The position numbers and the translations under genes were made by a program. Below the pieces are notes generated by a model that saw nothing but the letters and a program-made list of their open reading frames with translations, had not been told where the DNA came from and ran no database searches. This document shows positions 1 through 7,144 of a stretch of 45,240 bases of DNA, piece by piece (position 1 is the first letter of the stretch; each line of letters begins with the position of its first letter). This DNA is from Deltaproteobacteria bacterium (GTDB lineage: Bacteria > Desulfobacterota > Desulfarculia > Desulfarculales > Desulfarculaceae), in assembly GCA_020444165.1 (NCBI GenBank), contig JAHLLK010000046.1, forward strand, positions 1 through 45,240, in the 5' to 3' direction.

Positions 1-354
1 GGCGGACGAGGGCGGGCCGGACGGGGCCGGCGTGGACCAGGTCCCCGGCGCGGACGGGGGCGGGCTGGACGGGGGCGGACCGGCCGGGCCGGGCGTGGGC
101 GTGGTCGGCGCGGGAGTGCTCCAGGCGGGGGGCAGCAGGACCGGGGTGGGCGCGGCCGGCGCGGGCGGCGCCGGGGTGGGCGGAACCAGCACGGGAACGG
201 CCGGCGCCGTGGCGCCTTGGCCGCCGGCGCCGTTGCCCAGGTCACGCCCCACAGGCGGCTCCAGGCGCCCCGCCGCCGCGGCCGGAGGCAGGACCAAGGC
301 CGCGAGGATCAACAGGCTCCCCAGGGCCGCTCCTAGCCAAAACCTAGACTGCAT
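1..354 (-). CDS. Secreted Pro/Ala-rich protein, N-terminal part (C-terminus beyond window edge)
   Basis: The first 118 codons are open to the left edge of the window, so only the N-terminus is visible. The start ATG (352-354) follows a clear GGAGGT ribosome site 6-8 nt upstream. Residues 1-28 form a signal peptide: a short polar start (MQSRFW), a hydrophobic core around residues 7-23, and an Ala-rich cleavage region. After about residue 50 the chain is almost only Pro, Ala, Thr, Gly and Ser, with repeated P-T-P-A-P-type stretches typical of periplasmic linkers or cell-envelope proteins. The plus strand shows a Gly-rich open frame here (32-391), which is the shadow of this low-complexity stretch. 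The function is unknown; the rest of the protein would be needed to name it. Confidence 0.7.
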   Translation of the reverse strand, partial: MQSRFWLGAALGSLLILAALVLPPAAAAGRLEPPVGRDLGNGAGGQGATAPAVPVLVPPTPAPPAPAAPTPVLLPPAWSTPAPTTPTPGPAGPPPSSPPPSAPGTWSTPAPSGPPSSA

Positions 355-673
355 GATCACACCTCCGGGAACCAACACCCTAGGGAAATAGCCAAACAGA
401 GCCGGCGGCTTCCCCGGGGGCGGGAGCCGAACCAGGCCGCGGCTGGCTTAAATAATAGAACCAGGGGGAGGGAAAAATACAGCAGGAATTGCCGCGCGGC
501 TCGCGGAACGGGAGGCGGGGCCTCAGAGGCAGTCAGAGAAATCGCTCCGGCAGCATCCTTGGCCTGCCAGTTAAAACTATAAAGTTTTTGGGGGGATGGA
601 AGATGTGGGGGGAAGGACCCCTTTTCCCAAAAAAGGGGTCCTTCCCCCCACATCTTCCTCTTCCTCCCCCAAA
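355..673. other. Intergenic region with one long perfect hairpin
   Basis: This stretch has no credible gene. Short frames in it translate the hairpin at 598-658 and lack ribosome sites. An AT-rich patch around 445-480 (on the minus strand TATTAT within TTCTATTATTTAAG) could hold the promoter of the secreted-protein gene, but no good -35 box stands at the right distance. Confidence 0.5.
598..658. terminator. 28-bp perfect hairpin, terminator-like palindrome
   Basis: Arms 598-625 and 631-658 are perfectly complementary over 28 bp with a 5-nt loop (CCCAA). It lies 15 nt past the stop codon of the minus-strand receiver gene ending at 674, the position of a transcription terminator. There is no strong T-run after it on either strand. 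The outer arm begins GGAAGATGTGGGGGG and is closely matched by a second palindrome at 34940-34991, so this may be a dispersed repeat family that also stops transcription. Confidence 0.75.
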
Positions 674-1057
674 CTACTGCCCCAAGCCCGCGGCCCAGTT
701 GACGCGTTCCAGGAGGATTTCCAGGTCGCAGGGTTTTATGAGGTAGTCTGCCGCGCCCAGGGCCAGGCCTTCGCGGGCGGCTTGTTCGGAGCCGTGGCCG
801 GTGAGCATGATCACCGCGAGGTCCGGCACCATTTTCTTGAAGACCTTCAGCACCTCGATGCCGTCCATGTCCTCCATTTTGAGATCCAGGACGGCCACGT
901 CAAAGTCCTGGCTCCGGAGGGTCTGGATGGCCTCCGCGCCGGAACCGGCGGTGGTCACCGCCAGGCCCCGTTTGGTCAGGCGCTTCTTGAGGACGCGCAG
1001 GTAGTCCTGCTCGTCGTCCACCAAAAGCAGTTTGAGGGTATCCCCGGGTTTCGCCAT
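674..1057 (-). CDS. Stand-alone response regulator receiver domain (CheY-like)
   Basis: A 127-residue single receiver domain with no output domain. The acidic pair is D14/D15, the phospho-acceptor is D58 in VAVLDLKM, the switch Thr is T86 in IMLTGHG and the conserved Lys is K108 in YLIKPC. The length is typical of a lone CheY-like receiver. It is the last gene of the minus-strand kinase group (Cache kinase, receiver at 1117, this receiver), 59 nt after the previous stop. A lone receiver next to a kinase with no fused receiver usually works as a phosphorelay shuttle, a phosphate sink, or a protein-protein signalling output; which of these applies cannot be told from sequence. It is closely related in layout to the neighbouring receiver, including the Lys-Pro-Cys end of the domain, so the two may be a duplicated pair. 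Confidence 0.9.
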   Translation of the reverse strand: MAKPGDTLKLLLVDDEQDYLRVLKKRLTKRGLAVTTAGSGAEAIQTLRSQDFDVAVLDLKMEDMDGIEVLKVFKKMVPDLAVIMLTGHGSEQAAREGLALGAADYLIKPCDLEILLERVNWAAGLGQ

Positions 1058-1081
1058 GTGGTCCGTCTCAGGGGGCGGAGG

Positions 1082-1106
1082 CCCGCCGACCGTGGGGGCC
1101 GGCGGG
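1082..1106. other. Hairpin between the two receiver genes
   Basis: CCCGCCG (1082-1088) pairs with CGGCGGG (1100-1106), a 7-bp GC stem with an 11-nt loop in the gap between the two receivers. It has no T-run. It could adjust the expression or mRNA stability of the distal gene. Confidence 0.4.
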
Positions 1107-1116
1107 TCTCCGGTGA

Positions 1117-1575
1117 TCAGTCGATGCCCTTGTCCAAGGCCATGGCCCTGGCCTGGGCCTCCATGATCTTGGCGTCGTGCTCGCGTTTCTTTTGCATGGC
1201 CAGGTTCAGCTTGCTCACCAGTTCGTCCATGTCGCAGGGCTTCATCAGGTAGTCAAAGGCGCCGCCCTTGAGCCCTTCCACCGCGTTGGGCACCGTGGCG
1301 TGGCCGGTGAGCATGATCACTTCCACGGTGGGGAACTTCTGCTTGATCAGGGCCAGGGCTTCGAGGCCATCCATGCCCGGCATTTTCACGTCCAAGATTA
1401 CCACGTCCATCTTGCGCGGGCCCTCTTCTTCCAAGACCTTGAGGGCCTCGGCGCCGCTGTTGGCGCTGAAGACCTTGTAGTCGCGGGCCTTCAAACGCTT
1501 GGTCATGGTCTCCACAAAGGGGGCCTCGTCGTCAACCAACATGATGGTCGGGGGCAAGGCGGTCAGGGTGGTCAT
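1117..1575 (-). CDS. Response regulator receiver protein (CheY-like) with short C-terminal helix
   Basis: A 152-residue protein. The start at 1573-1575 is chosen because AGGAGGAA stands just upstream; the longer open frame to 1764 only shadows the kinase gene. Receiver residues are D15/D16, phospho-acceptor D62 in VVILDVKM, T90 in IMLTGHA and K112 in YLMKPC. After the receiver (about 1-125) the tail, residues 126-152, is a charged helix (QKKREHDAKIMEAQARAM) and not a DNA-binding domain. It starts 41 nt after the stop of the Cache histidine kinase, which is its probable phosphodonor. Together with the receiver at 674-1057 it makes a one-kinase, two-receiver set. Confidence 0.92.
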   Translation of the reverse strand: MTTLTALPPTIMLVDDEAPFVETMTKRLKARDYKVFSANSGAEALKVLEEEGPRKMDVVILDVKMPGMDGLEALALIKQKFPTVEVIMLTGHATVPNAVEGLKGGAFDYLMKPCDMDELVSKLNLAMQKKREHDAKIMEAQARAMALDKGID

Positions 1576-1616
1576 GGCGTTTCCTCCTATGGGTGCGCCG
1601 CGCGCGGGGCGGCGTC

Positions 1617-3347
1617 TCAAGCCGGTTGGCTTGGTTGGGCCATTTCTTCCGGGGAGACCTCGTGGCCGGGCGTCATGGGCAGACTGACCGTGAAGGTAGT
1701 GCCCTTGCCCACACTGCTGGCCACCTTGATGGTGCCTCCCATCTTGTCTATGATGCCGTAACAAATGGATAACCCCAGGCCGGTGCCTTTGCCCACCGGC
1801 TTGGTGGTGAAAAAGGGATCGAAGATGCGGGGCAGGTTGGCTTCGGGGATGCCTTCCCCGCTGTCCTCCACGGCGAGGACCAGGCGGTCACCTTCCCGCC
1901 CGGTGGTGATGTTGATCACCCCGCCGGTCTTTTCGTTGATGGCGTCCACCGCGTTGTTCAGGAGATTCAGCACCACCTGTTGCATTTCGGTGGGCGAGAC
2001 GTGCACCGGGGGCAGGTCCGGCGCCAGGTGGGTTTCCATGTTCACCAGGGCGAAGCGGCTCTTCTGGGCCAAAAGCCCCACCACCTCCTCCACCAGGCCG
2101 TTGACGTCCACCGGGCGGGCGATGGGGTCGGTCTTCCGGGCAAAGGAGAGGAGCTTGTAGGTGATGTCCTTGCAGCGGCTGCCCTGGGTGCGGATCATCT
2201 GCACGGCCCGGCGGATCTCGGCCAGGTCCTCGGGGCCCACCGGCCGGTCGGTGCTCAGGATGTCGTCGATCCAGCCGCCCTCTTCCACCATGATGGCCAC
2301 GGGGTTGTTGATCTCGTGGGCGATGCCCGCGGCCAGCTCGCCCAACGAGGCCATGCGGCCGGTTTCGATGACCTTTTCTTTGATGATGGCCCGTTCCTCG
2401 TCGGAATTCCGGATGCGGGACACCAGGTTGTTGGAAAGCACCAGGGCGGTGATGACGATGATCACCGCGGTGGCCGCGATGATCAACACCGCCAGGGTGA
2501 CCGTGTCAAACATCTCCGAAAAGGCGTCGGAAGCGGTCTGCTGGAGGCAGAGCACCCATTCGCCGTCCTTCAGGGGAGCCATGGCGAAGATGGTTTCCCG
2601 CCCCCGGGCGTCGGGCCGTTCCCACACCGGGATGTCCTTGGGGTTCAGCTTGCCGGCCAACAGCCGCTGATAGGGGGTGGAGGCCAGGTCCACCCCGAAG
2701 CGGGGCTTGGTCTGGAACTCTCCCTTTTTGTTGATGATGAAGGCAAAGCCCGTGTCTCCCACCCGGATGTTCTCCACCAGGGCGTTGAAGGCCTCGAAGT
2801 TGATGGTGGCCTTCACCAGATAGCGGCGGCGGTCCTCGGTCTTGCCCACGGCGATGATGAAATGTGGAGTGCCCCTGAGCCCGGCGAAGACGTCGCTGAT
2901 GTAGTAGTCGCTCTTGAGGGCCGCCTGGAACCAGGGGGCCTTGTGATAGTCGGCCCCCTGCAGGTTGAAGGGACCCACGTAGGCCAGCTGCAGGCCGTCC
3001 TGGTCCACCACCCCGATGTCCACGAAGGCCCCGCCGTACTCCTCGCGGAACAGGCTCAGGGTGCGCTCCAGGAAATAGGGCTCGGTGATCTGTTCCAGGG
3101 GGCGGGAACGGCTGAACACGGTCAGCTCTCCCAGGCGGCTCTGCAGAAAGCCCTCGATGCCCTGGCTCTGGCGTTCCACCAGCTCCCTGAGGTGTTCCCG
3201 TACCTTGGCCCCGAAGGAGGCTTCGAACTCGTGCAGAGTGATCATCCCGATGAGGACCAGAGGAATCAGGGAGACCGCCAGCACGTACGCCACCATGGTC
3301 AGGGTCAGGGTGCGGTAATGGTCTTTCTTCCTTGGCTGATCAGCCAT
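1617..3347 (-). CDS. Membrane sensor histidine kinase with extracellular Cache-type domain
   Basis: A 576-residue sensor kinase. TM1 is about residues 15-37 and TM2 about 282-305. The roughly 240-residue periplasmic loop between them resembles a dCache ligand-binding domain (for example [16 protein letters not shown] and KAPWFQAAL). There is no recognisable HAMP domain; a short charged linker leads straight to the H-box ([14 protein letters not shown], phospho-acceptor H344) and a HATPase_c domain with the N, G1 (DSGEGIP), F (FDPFFTTKP) and G2 (GKGTGLGLS) boxes. It probably phosphorylates the two receivers downstream. The gene starts GTG-ATG; the ATG is preferred because the GGGAG ribosome site is then about 8 nt away. 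Given the transporter and CBS gene upstream, it may sense a small organic or inorganic anion; that is inference. Confidence 0.92.
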   Translation of the reverse strand: MADQPRKKDHYRTLTLTMVAYVLAVSLIPLVLIGMITLHEFEASFGAKVREHLRELVERQSQGIEGFLQSRLGELTVFSRSRPLEQITEPYFLERTLSLFREEYGGAFVDIGVVDQDGLQLAYVGPFNLQGADYHKAPWFQAALKSDYYISDVFAGLRGTPHFIIAVGKTEDRRRYLVKATINFEAFNALVENIRVGDTGFAFIINKKGEFQTKPRFGVDLASTPYQRLLAGKLNPKDIPVWERPDARGRETIFAMAPLKDGEWVLCLQQTASDAFSEMFDTVTLAVLIIAATAVIIVITALVLSNNLVSRIRNSDEERAIIKEKVIETGRMASLGELAAGIAHEINNPVAIMVEEGGWIDDILSTDRPVGPEDLAEIRRAVQMIRTQGSRCKDITYKLLSFARKTDPIARPVDVNGLVEEVVGLLAQKSRFALVNMETHLAPDLPPVHVSPTEMQQVVLNLLNNAVDAINEKTGGVINITTGREGDRLVLAVEDSGEGIPEANLPRIFDPFFTTKPVGKGTGLGLSICYGIIDKMGGTIKVASSVGKGTTFTVSLPMTPGHEVSPEEMAQPSQPA

Positions 3348-3377
3348 CACACGTACTCCCCGGAGCGGTTGGCCGCC

Positions 3378-3395
3378 CCCGCCCGGCCGGGCGGG
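3378..3395. other. Perfect 18-bp GC palindrome in the CBS-kinase gap
   Basis: CCCGCCCGGCCGGGCGGG is a perfect inverted repeat in the gap between the CBS gene and the kinase gene. It can form a hairpin in the mRNA and stands 30 nt before the kinase start. A second GC hairpin follows at 3404-3427. Confidence 0.5.
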
Positions 3396-3403
3396 AGCGG
3401 CAG

Positions 3404-3427
3404 CTCCCCCCGCCGGCGGCGGGGGAG
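3404..3427. other. GC hairpin just after the CBS gene
   Basis: CTCCCCC pairs with GGGGGAG; extending the stem through CGCC/GGCG is possible with one bulged C. It lies about 14 nt past the CBS stop codon in the transcript. No T-run follows, so it is more likely a partial terminator or an mRNA-stability element than a full intrinsic terminator. Confidence 0.45.
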
Positions 3428-3440
3428 GCGGGGCCAGGGG

Positions 3441-3992
3441 TCACACGCCGCAGTTCTTGATCTTCTCGGTGACGAACTCGAACACGTCCGAGAGCCGGAA
3501 GATGCCCACCACTTCGTCGCCCTCCCGAACCAACAGGGACATGTGCTTGCCCATCAAGAGGTGGTGGATGCCGTCCACCACGTTGTCATCGGCTTCTACG
3601 TATTCGTCCTGGCCCGGCACGGTCATGAAGTCCCGCACGTGGCGCTCGGCCGCCTTGCTGCACAGGGCGTCGAAAGGGTCCACCCACAGGCCGTGGCTGT
3701 CCACCATGGAGCGCAGGAAATCCGGGTTCAGGCCGAAGTGGGTCAGGCGGTCGAAGTCCGCGATGTCCTGATATTTGGGCTCCAATGCCCGCAGGCAGCC
3801 CCACATGTTCAGCTTCCCCACCACCCGGCCGGCCGCGTCGGTGACCAGGACCGCCCGGGCTTTGTAGTTGCGGAACTTGAGGTTTTCGTGGGCCGCTTCC
3901 AGGATCTTCACCGCTTGGGACAAGGAGGCTCCCTCGGCTATCTTGGGATACTCCTGGAGGGGTATCATCAATTCCCTGATTTTGGTGTCCAT
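3441..3992 (-). CDS. CBS-domain pair protein
   Basis: A 183-residue soluble protein made of two CBS motifs, about residues 5-70 (ending ARAVLVTDAAGRVVGKL) and 115-180 (ending MSLLVREGDEVVGIFRLSD), joined by a middle segment of about 45 residues. CBS pairs bind adenine nucleotides or related ligands and control partner proteins. The start ATG at 3990-3992 has an AGGAAAA ribosome site. The gene lies 78 nt downstream of the SLC13 transporter gene and upstream of a kinase, an arrangement that suggests it senses cell energy state for transporter or signalling control. The partner is unknown. Confidence 0.85.
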   Translation of the reverse strand: MDTKIRELMIPLQEYPKIAEGASLSQAVKILEAAHENLKFRNYKARAVLVTDAAGRVVGKLNMWGCLRALEPKYQDIADFDRLTHFGLNPDFLRSMVDSHGLWVDPFDALCSKAAERHVRDFMTVPGQDEYVEADDNVVDGIHHLLMGKHMSLLVREGDEVVGIFRLSDVFEFVTEKIKNCGV

Positions 3993-4026
3993 GCGATTTT
4001 CCTCGCTCGATGAGGGGAGAGGATCA

Positions 4027-4058
4027 GCCGGAGCCCGCTCCGGAGAGCGGGCTCCGGC
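4027..4058. terminator. 14-bp GC hairpin between transporter and CBS gene
   Basis: Arms 4027-4040 and 4045-4058 are perfectly complementary over 14 bp with a CGGA loop. On the minus strand it lies 12 nt past the transporter stop and 34 nt before the CBS start. No U-run follows (TGATCCTCTCC), so a partial terminator, or a 3-prime stabiliser of the transporter mRNA, is more likely than a full stop. Confidence 0.6.
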
Positions 4059-4070
4059 GTGGAGGCCTCT

Positions 4071-5684
4071 TTACTTCGGGGCGGTCTTCAACAGCACCGA
4101 CTTGGCGGTTTCCAGCACCTCGGGCGGGAAGCCCACCACGTTGTAGATGACCATGAAGCCCAGGACCCACACCACGGCCATGCTGAGAATCCACAGCACG
4201 AAGCCGTACTTCAGGAAGTCCATGGGATGGATGGCCCGCTTGCCCGAGTCGGGGTACACGCCCAGGCCGTAGACGATGGCGTTGTTGGGGGTGCCCACGA
4301 TGAGGAAGTGGGCGAAGCTGGTGGCAAAGGCCACGGCCAGACCCACGGCCCAGGGCTCGCCCTGCACCCCGGTCATGATGCCCATGGGCACCGCGATGGG
4401 GCCCAACAGGGCGGTGGTGCCGGCGTCGGACATGAAGTTGGTGATGAGGCCCGACAGGCCGGACATGCCGATCCACAGGCCCAGGCCCTGGTCCATGCCC
4501 ACCTTGGACAGGACCGCCAGGAAGCTCTGGGCCAGCCACATGGCCGCACCGGTTTCCTTCAACAACGCGCCCAGGGTCAGCGCGCCGCAGTACATCAGCC
4601 AGGCGTCCCAACTGATGCCGTTCAGGATCTTGCGCCAGTCGGTGGTGCGGAAGATGACCGGGATCAACAGGGCCAACAGGGAGGGGCCACCCAGGCCGAC
4701 TTCCTCGCCGCCCCAGATCCAGAGGAAGAGGATGAGGAGCATCATGCCGAAGGTGACGTACTCGGCATACTTCATCTTGCCCATCTTCCGAGTCTCTTCC
4801 TTGATGGCGGCCAGACCGGGGGTCAGGTCCTTGGTCTTGATGCTCTTCTTGAACAGGATCAGCATGTACGCGGCCACCACCGCGCCGAGGATCGGCACCA
4901 GGGGCAGGCCGTAGGTCATCCAGGTGAAGAAGTTCATGGGCACGTTATATTCCGACCAGAACCCCATCATGATGACGTTGCGGCCGCCGGCGGCGGGAGA
5001 GCCCACGCCGCCCACGTTCAAGGCGAAACACAGGGTGAACAGGAGGAACTTGGCCAGGTTGGGGTCGTGCTCAATGGTGTCGCCCTTGCTGTTGGCCGCC
5101 ACCGCGCCCAGGTACACGGCCATCATGACCGGAGTCATGAAGGCGCACATGGCGTGGGCGCTGATGAAGGAGCCCACCGTGGCCATGGAAACGGAGAGCA
5201 CGAACACCGGCACCATGAAGCCCTTGGTCCAGCCCAAAAGCCAGGCGGCCAGGCGCTTGTGCAGCCCCACGTCCACCACGGCCACGCCCATGGCCAACAC
5301 GCCCAACAGGAACATGGGGGCGTCGCCGGCAAAGGACTTGCCCACGGCCTCGCTGGGCAACAGCCCCAGGAAGTAGGCCAGGACGGGCATCAGGATGCCG
5401 GTGAGGCCGATGGGAATGGCCTCGGTGGCGAAGAAGATGACCGCCATGGGGATGATGCCCAGCACGATCATGGTGTGGTGGGCCGCCTGCTCCACGGTGG
5501 TCACCACGCCCCACTTGATCATCTTGGCCGCGAAACCATACTTGTCCACGATCTCGACAACCGAGGCCGGGGTGGGCAGGATGAAGCCGATCAAGGCGAA
5601 AACGGCCACTCCAATCCCCAGCCAGAGGGTTTTGTTGGCCAGGATGCCGCCCCCGCCAACATCGTGCTCGATGTCATGACTCAT
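4071..5684 (-). CDS. SLC13/DASS-family sodium:anion symporter (sulfate or dicarboxylate)
   Basis: A 537-residue inner-membrane protein with about a dozen hydrophobic segments and the two-fold repeat of divalent-anion:Na+ symporters. Family signatures include GVGSPAAGGRN in the first half, ITNFMSDAGTT in the second half (the Ser-Asn-Thr-like substrate and sodium region) and GTPNNAIVYGLG near the end. An initial hydrophilic stretch (residues 1-17) precedes TM1. GGGAGGA stands 7 nt before the ATG. Homologues carry sulfate, succinate, malate or citrate; the substrate cannot be fixed from sequence. The flanking two-component genes on both sides and the CBS gene downstream point to tightly controlled uptake. 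Confidence 0.88.
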   Translation of the reverse strand: MSHDIEHDVGGGGILANKTLWLGIGVAVFALIGFILPTPASVVEIVDKYGFAAKMIKWGVVTTVEQAAHHTMIVLGIIPMAVIFFATEAIPIGLTGILMPVLAYFLGLLPSEAVGKSFAGDAPMFLLGVLAMGVAVVDVGLHKRLAAWLLGWTKGFMVPVFVLSVSMATVGSFISAHAMCAFMTPVMMAVYLGAVAANSKGDTIEHDPNLAKFLLFTLCFALNVGGVGSPAAGGRNVIMMGFWSEYNVPMNFFTWMTYGLPLVPILGAVVAAYMLILFKKSIKTKDLTPGLAAIKEETRKMGKMKYAEYVTFGMMLLILFLWIWGGEEVGLGGPSLLALLIPVIFRTTDWRKILNGISWDAWLMYCGALTLGALLKETGAAMWLAQSFLAVLSKVGMDQGLGLWIGMSGLSGLITNFMSDAGTTALLGPIAVPMGIMTGVQGEPWAVGLAVAFATSFAHFLIVGTPNNAIVYGLGVYPDSGKRAIHPMDFLKYGFVLWILSMAVVWVLGFMVIYNVVGFPPEVLETAKSVLLKTAPK

Positions 5685-5706
5685 ATTGCCTGTCCTCCCA
5701 TGGTAT

Positions 5707-5721
5707 GGTTTTCGGAAAACC
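5707..5721. promoter_or_regulatory. Palindrome in the transporter leader, operator candidate
   Basis: GGTTTTC-G-GAAAACC is a perfect inverted repeat 22 nt upstream of the transporter start codon. It is followed by a small CCG-TT-CGG dyad at 5720-5727. The short 96-nt gap to the sigma54 activator gene holds an AT-rich patch (5730-5765) suitable for a promoter. On the minus strand TGGCAG at 5743-5748 recalls a sigma54 -24 box, but the -12 GC is out of register. Confidence 0.4.
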
Positions 5722-5780
5722 GTTCGGTAAATCCGTAACGTACTGCCATTACTATCTTTATTTTCAACGCTCAGCCCGGC

Positions 5781-7142
5781 TCATTCTTCCAGGCCGAACT
5801 TCTTGACTTTCCGCCACAAACTGACCCGGTCGATGCCCAGCACCTCGGCCGCCCGGGTCTTGTTGCCGCCGGTGTGGCGGAGCACCCAGGAGATGTACTC
5901 CCGCTCCCGGTCCTCCAGGGTGGGGATGGCTCCCTCCTCGGGCGGCAGGGGCGGCAAGCAGGCCCCCCGCACCTCCTCGGGGATGTCCCGGCTGGTGAGC
6001 ACCGGGTCCACGCTCAAGGTCACCGCCCGCTCCACCAAATTCTCCAGCTCCCGCACGTTGCCCGGGAAGTCGTAGGCCAACAGGAGATCCAGGAGGTTGG
6101 GGTCCATATGGCGGATCTCCTTGCCCTGGCGGCCGGCGTGCTTCTGCAGCAGGTGCTGGGCCAAGAGCGGCAGGTCGTCCTTCCGCTCCCGGAGGGGCGG
6201 AATCTCCAGGGCCACCACGTTCAGGCGGTAGAACAGGTCCTGGCGGAAGCGGCCCTCGTCCACCAGCTTCTTGAGGTCCCGGTTGGTGGCGGCCACCAGG
6301 CGCACGTCCACCGGAATGGCCTCGGTGCCGCCCACCCGGGTCACCACCTTCTCCTGGATCACCCGCAAGACCTTGGCCTGCATGGAAGCGGGCATGTCCC
6401 CGATTTCGTCCAGGAACACGGTGCCGCCGTCGGCTGCCTCGAACAGCCCGGGCTTGGTGGACATCGCGCCGGTGAAGGAGCCCTTCTCGTGGCCGAACAA
6501 TTCGCTCACCAACAGTTCCTCGGCCAGGGCGGCGCAGTTGAAAGCCACGAAACGGCGCTCGGCCCGGGGCGAGGCGTGGTGCACCGCCCGGGCGAACAGC
6601 TCCTTGCCGGTGCCGGTCTCGCCGATGATGAGCACGTTGCAGTCCGTGGGCGCGATGCGCTCCACCGTGCGGGTCAGCTCCTGCATGCGGGGGTTCTTGC
6701 CCACGATGAAGGAGAGGCTGTCCCGGGTGCGGAGATCGCGCTTCAGGTCCTTCAGCTCTTCCTTCAACAGGGTCTTTTCCAGGGCGTGGGCCACCTGGGC
6801 CCGCACCTCGTCGATCTTGTAGGGCTTGGCGATGTAGTGGAAGGCGCCCATCTTCATGGCCTGGATGGCCGAGTCCACCGAGGAGAAGGCGGTGAGCATG
6901 ATCACCTCGGTCTCGGGCCGCAGCTCCTTGGCCGCCTGCAACACGGCCATGCCGTCCACCTTTTCCATGCGCAGATCCGTGAGCACCAGGTCATAGGCGT
7001 GCAGCCGGAGGAGCCCCAGGGCCTCCTCGCCGCCGCCGGCCGAGTCCACCAGGTACTCCCCGCCCTTTTCCAGGATGTGCTGCAAATTGCGACGGGCCAG
7101 ATCGTCGTCTTCCACCACCAGGATGCGCGGCTTGCGGGCCAT
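5781..7142 (-). CDS. NtrC-family sigma54-dependent response regulator
   Basis: A 453-residue protein with three domains. The receiver (1-125) has E11/D12, phospho-acceptor D56, T84 and K106. The AAA+ sigma54-interaction domain (about 143-380) has Walker A GETGTGKE (174-181), a GSFTGA loop (221-226, a Ser variant of GAFTGA) and Walker B TVFLDEIGD. The C-terminal Fis-type helix-turn-helix (about 410-453) includes NKTRAAEVLGIDRVSLW. It activates sigma54 promoters once phosphorylated. The start is 2 nt past the stop of the HAMP kinase at 7145, so the two are translationally coupled and form a cognate pair. Likely targets are the transporter gene directly downstream and the pair's own promoter, inferred from position. 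Confidence 0.96.
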   Translation of the reverse strand: MARKPRILVVEDDDLARRNLQHILEKGGEYLVDSAGGGEEALGLLRLHAYDLVLTDLRMEKVDGMAVLQAAKELRPETEVIMLTAFSSVDSAIQAMKMGAFHYIAKPYKIDEVRAQVAHALEKTLLKEELKDLKRDLRTRDSLSFIVGKNPRMQELTRTVERIAPTDCNVLIIGETGTGKELFARAVHHASPRAERRFVAFNCAALAEELLVSELFGHEKGSFTGAMSTKPGLFEAADGGTVFLDEIGDMPASMQAKVLRVIQEKVVTRVGGTEAIPVDVRLVAATNRDLKKLVDEGRFRQDLFYRLNVVALEIPPLRERKDDLPLLAQHLLQKHAGRQGKEIRHMDPNLLDLLLAYDFPGNVRELENLVERAVTLSVDPVLTSRDIPEEVRGACLPPLPPEEGAIPTLEDREREYISWVLRHTGGNKTRAAEVLGIDRVSLWRKVKKFGLEE

Positions 7143-7144
7143 GG

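Noticed and set aside
221..226. GSFTGA instead of GAFTGA in the sigma54 regulator (residue numbers) as a loss-of-function sign
   Set aside because: GSFTGA is a natural variant in active sigma54 activators; not evidence of a dead protein.
32..391. Gly-rich plus-strand protein
   Set aside because: It is the antisense of a Pro/Ala-rich secreted protein with a signal peptide and a good ribosome site on the minus strand.
1980..4013. Long plus-strand open frame (677 codons)
   Set aside because: It is the antisense shadow of the Cache kinase and CBS genes in GC-rich DNA; His/Gly/Gln-rich without family motifs.
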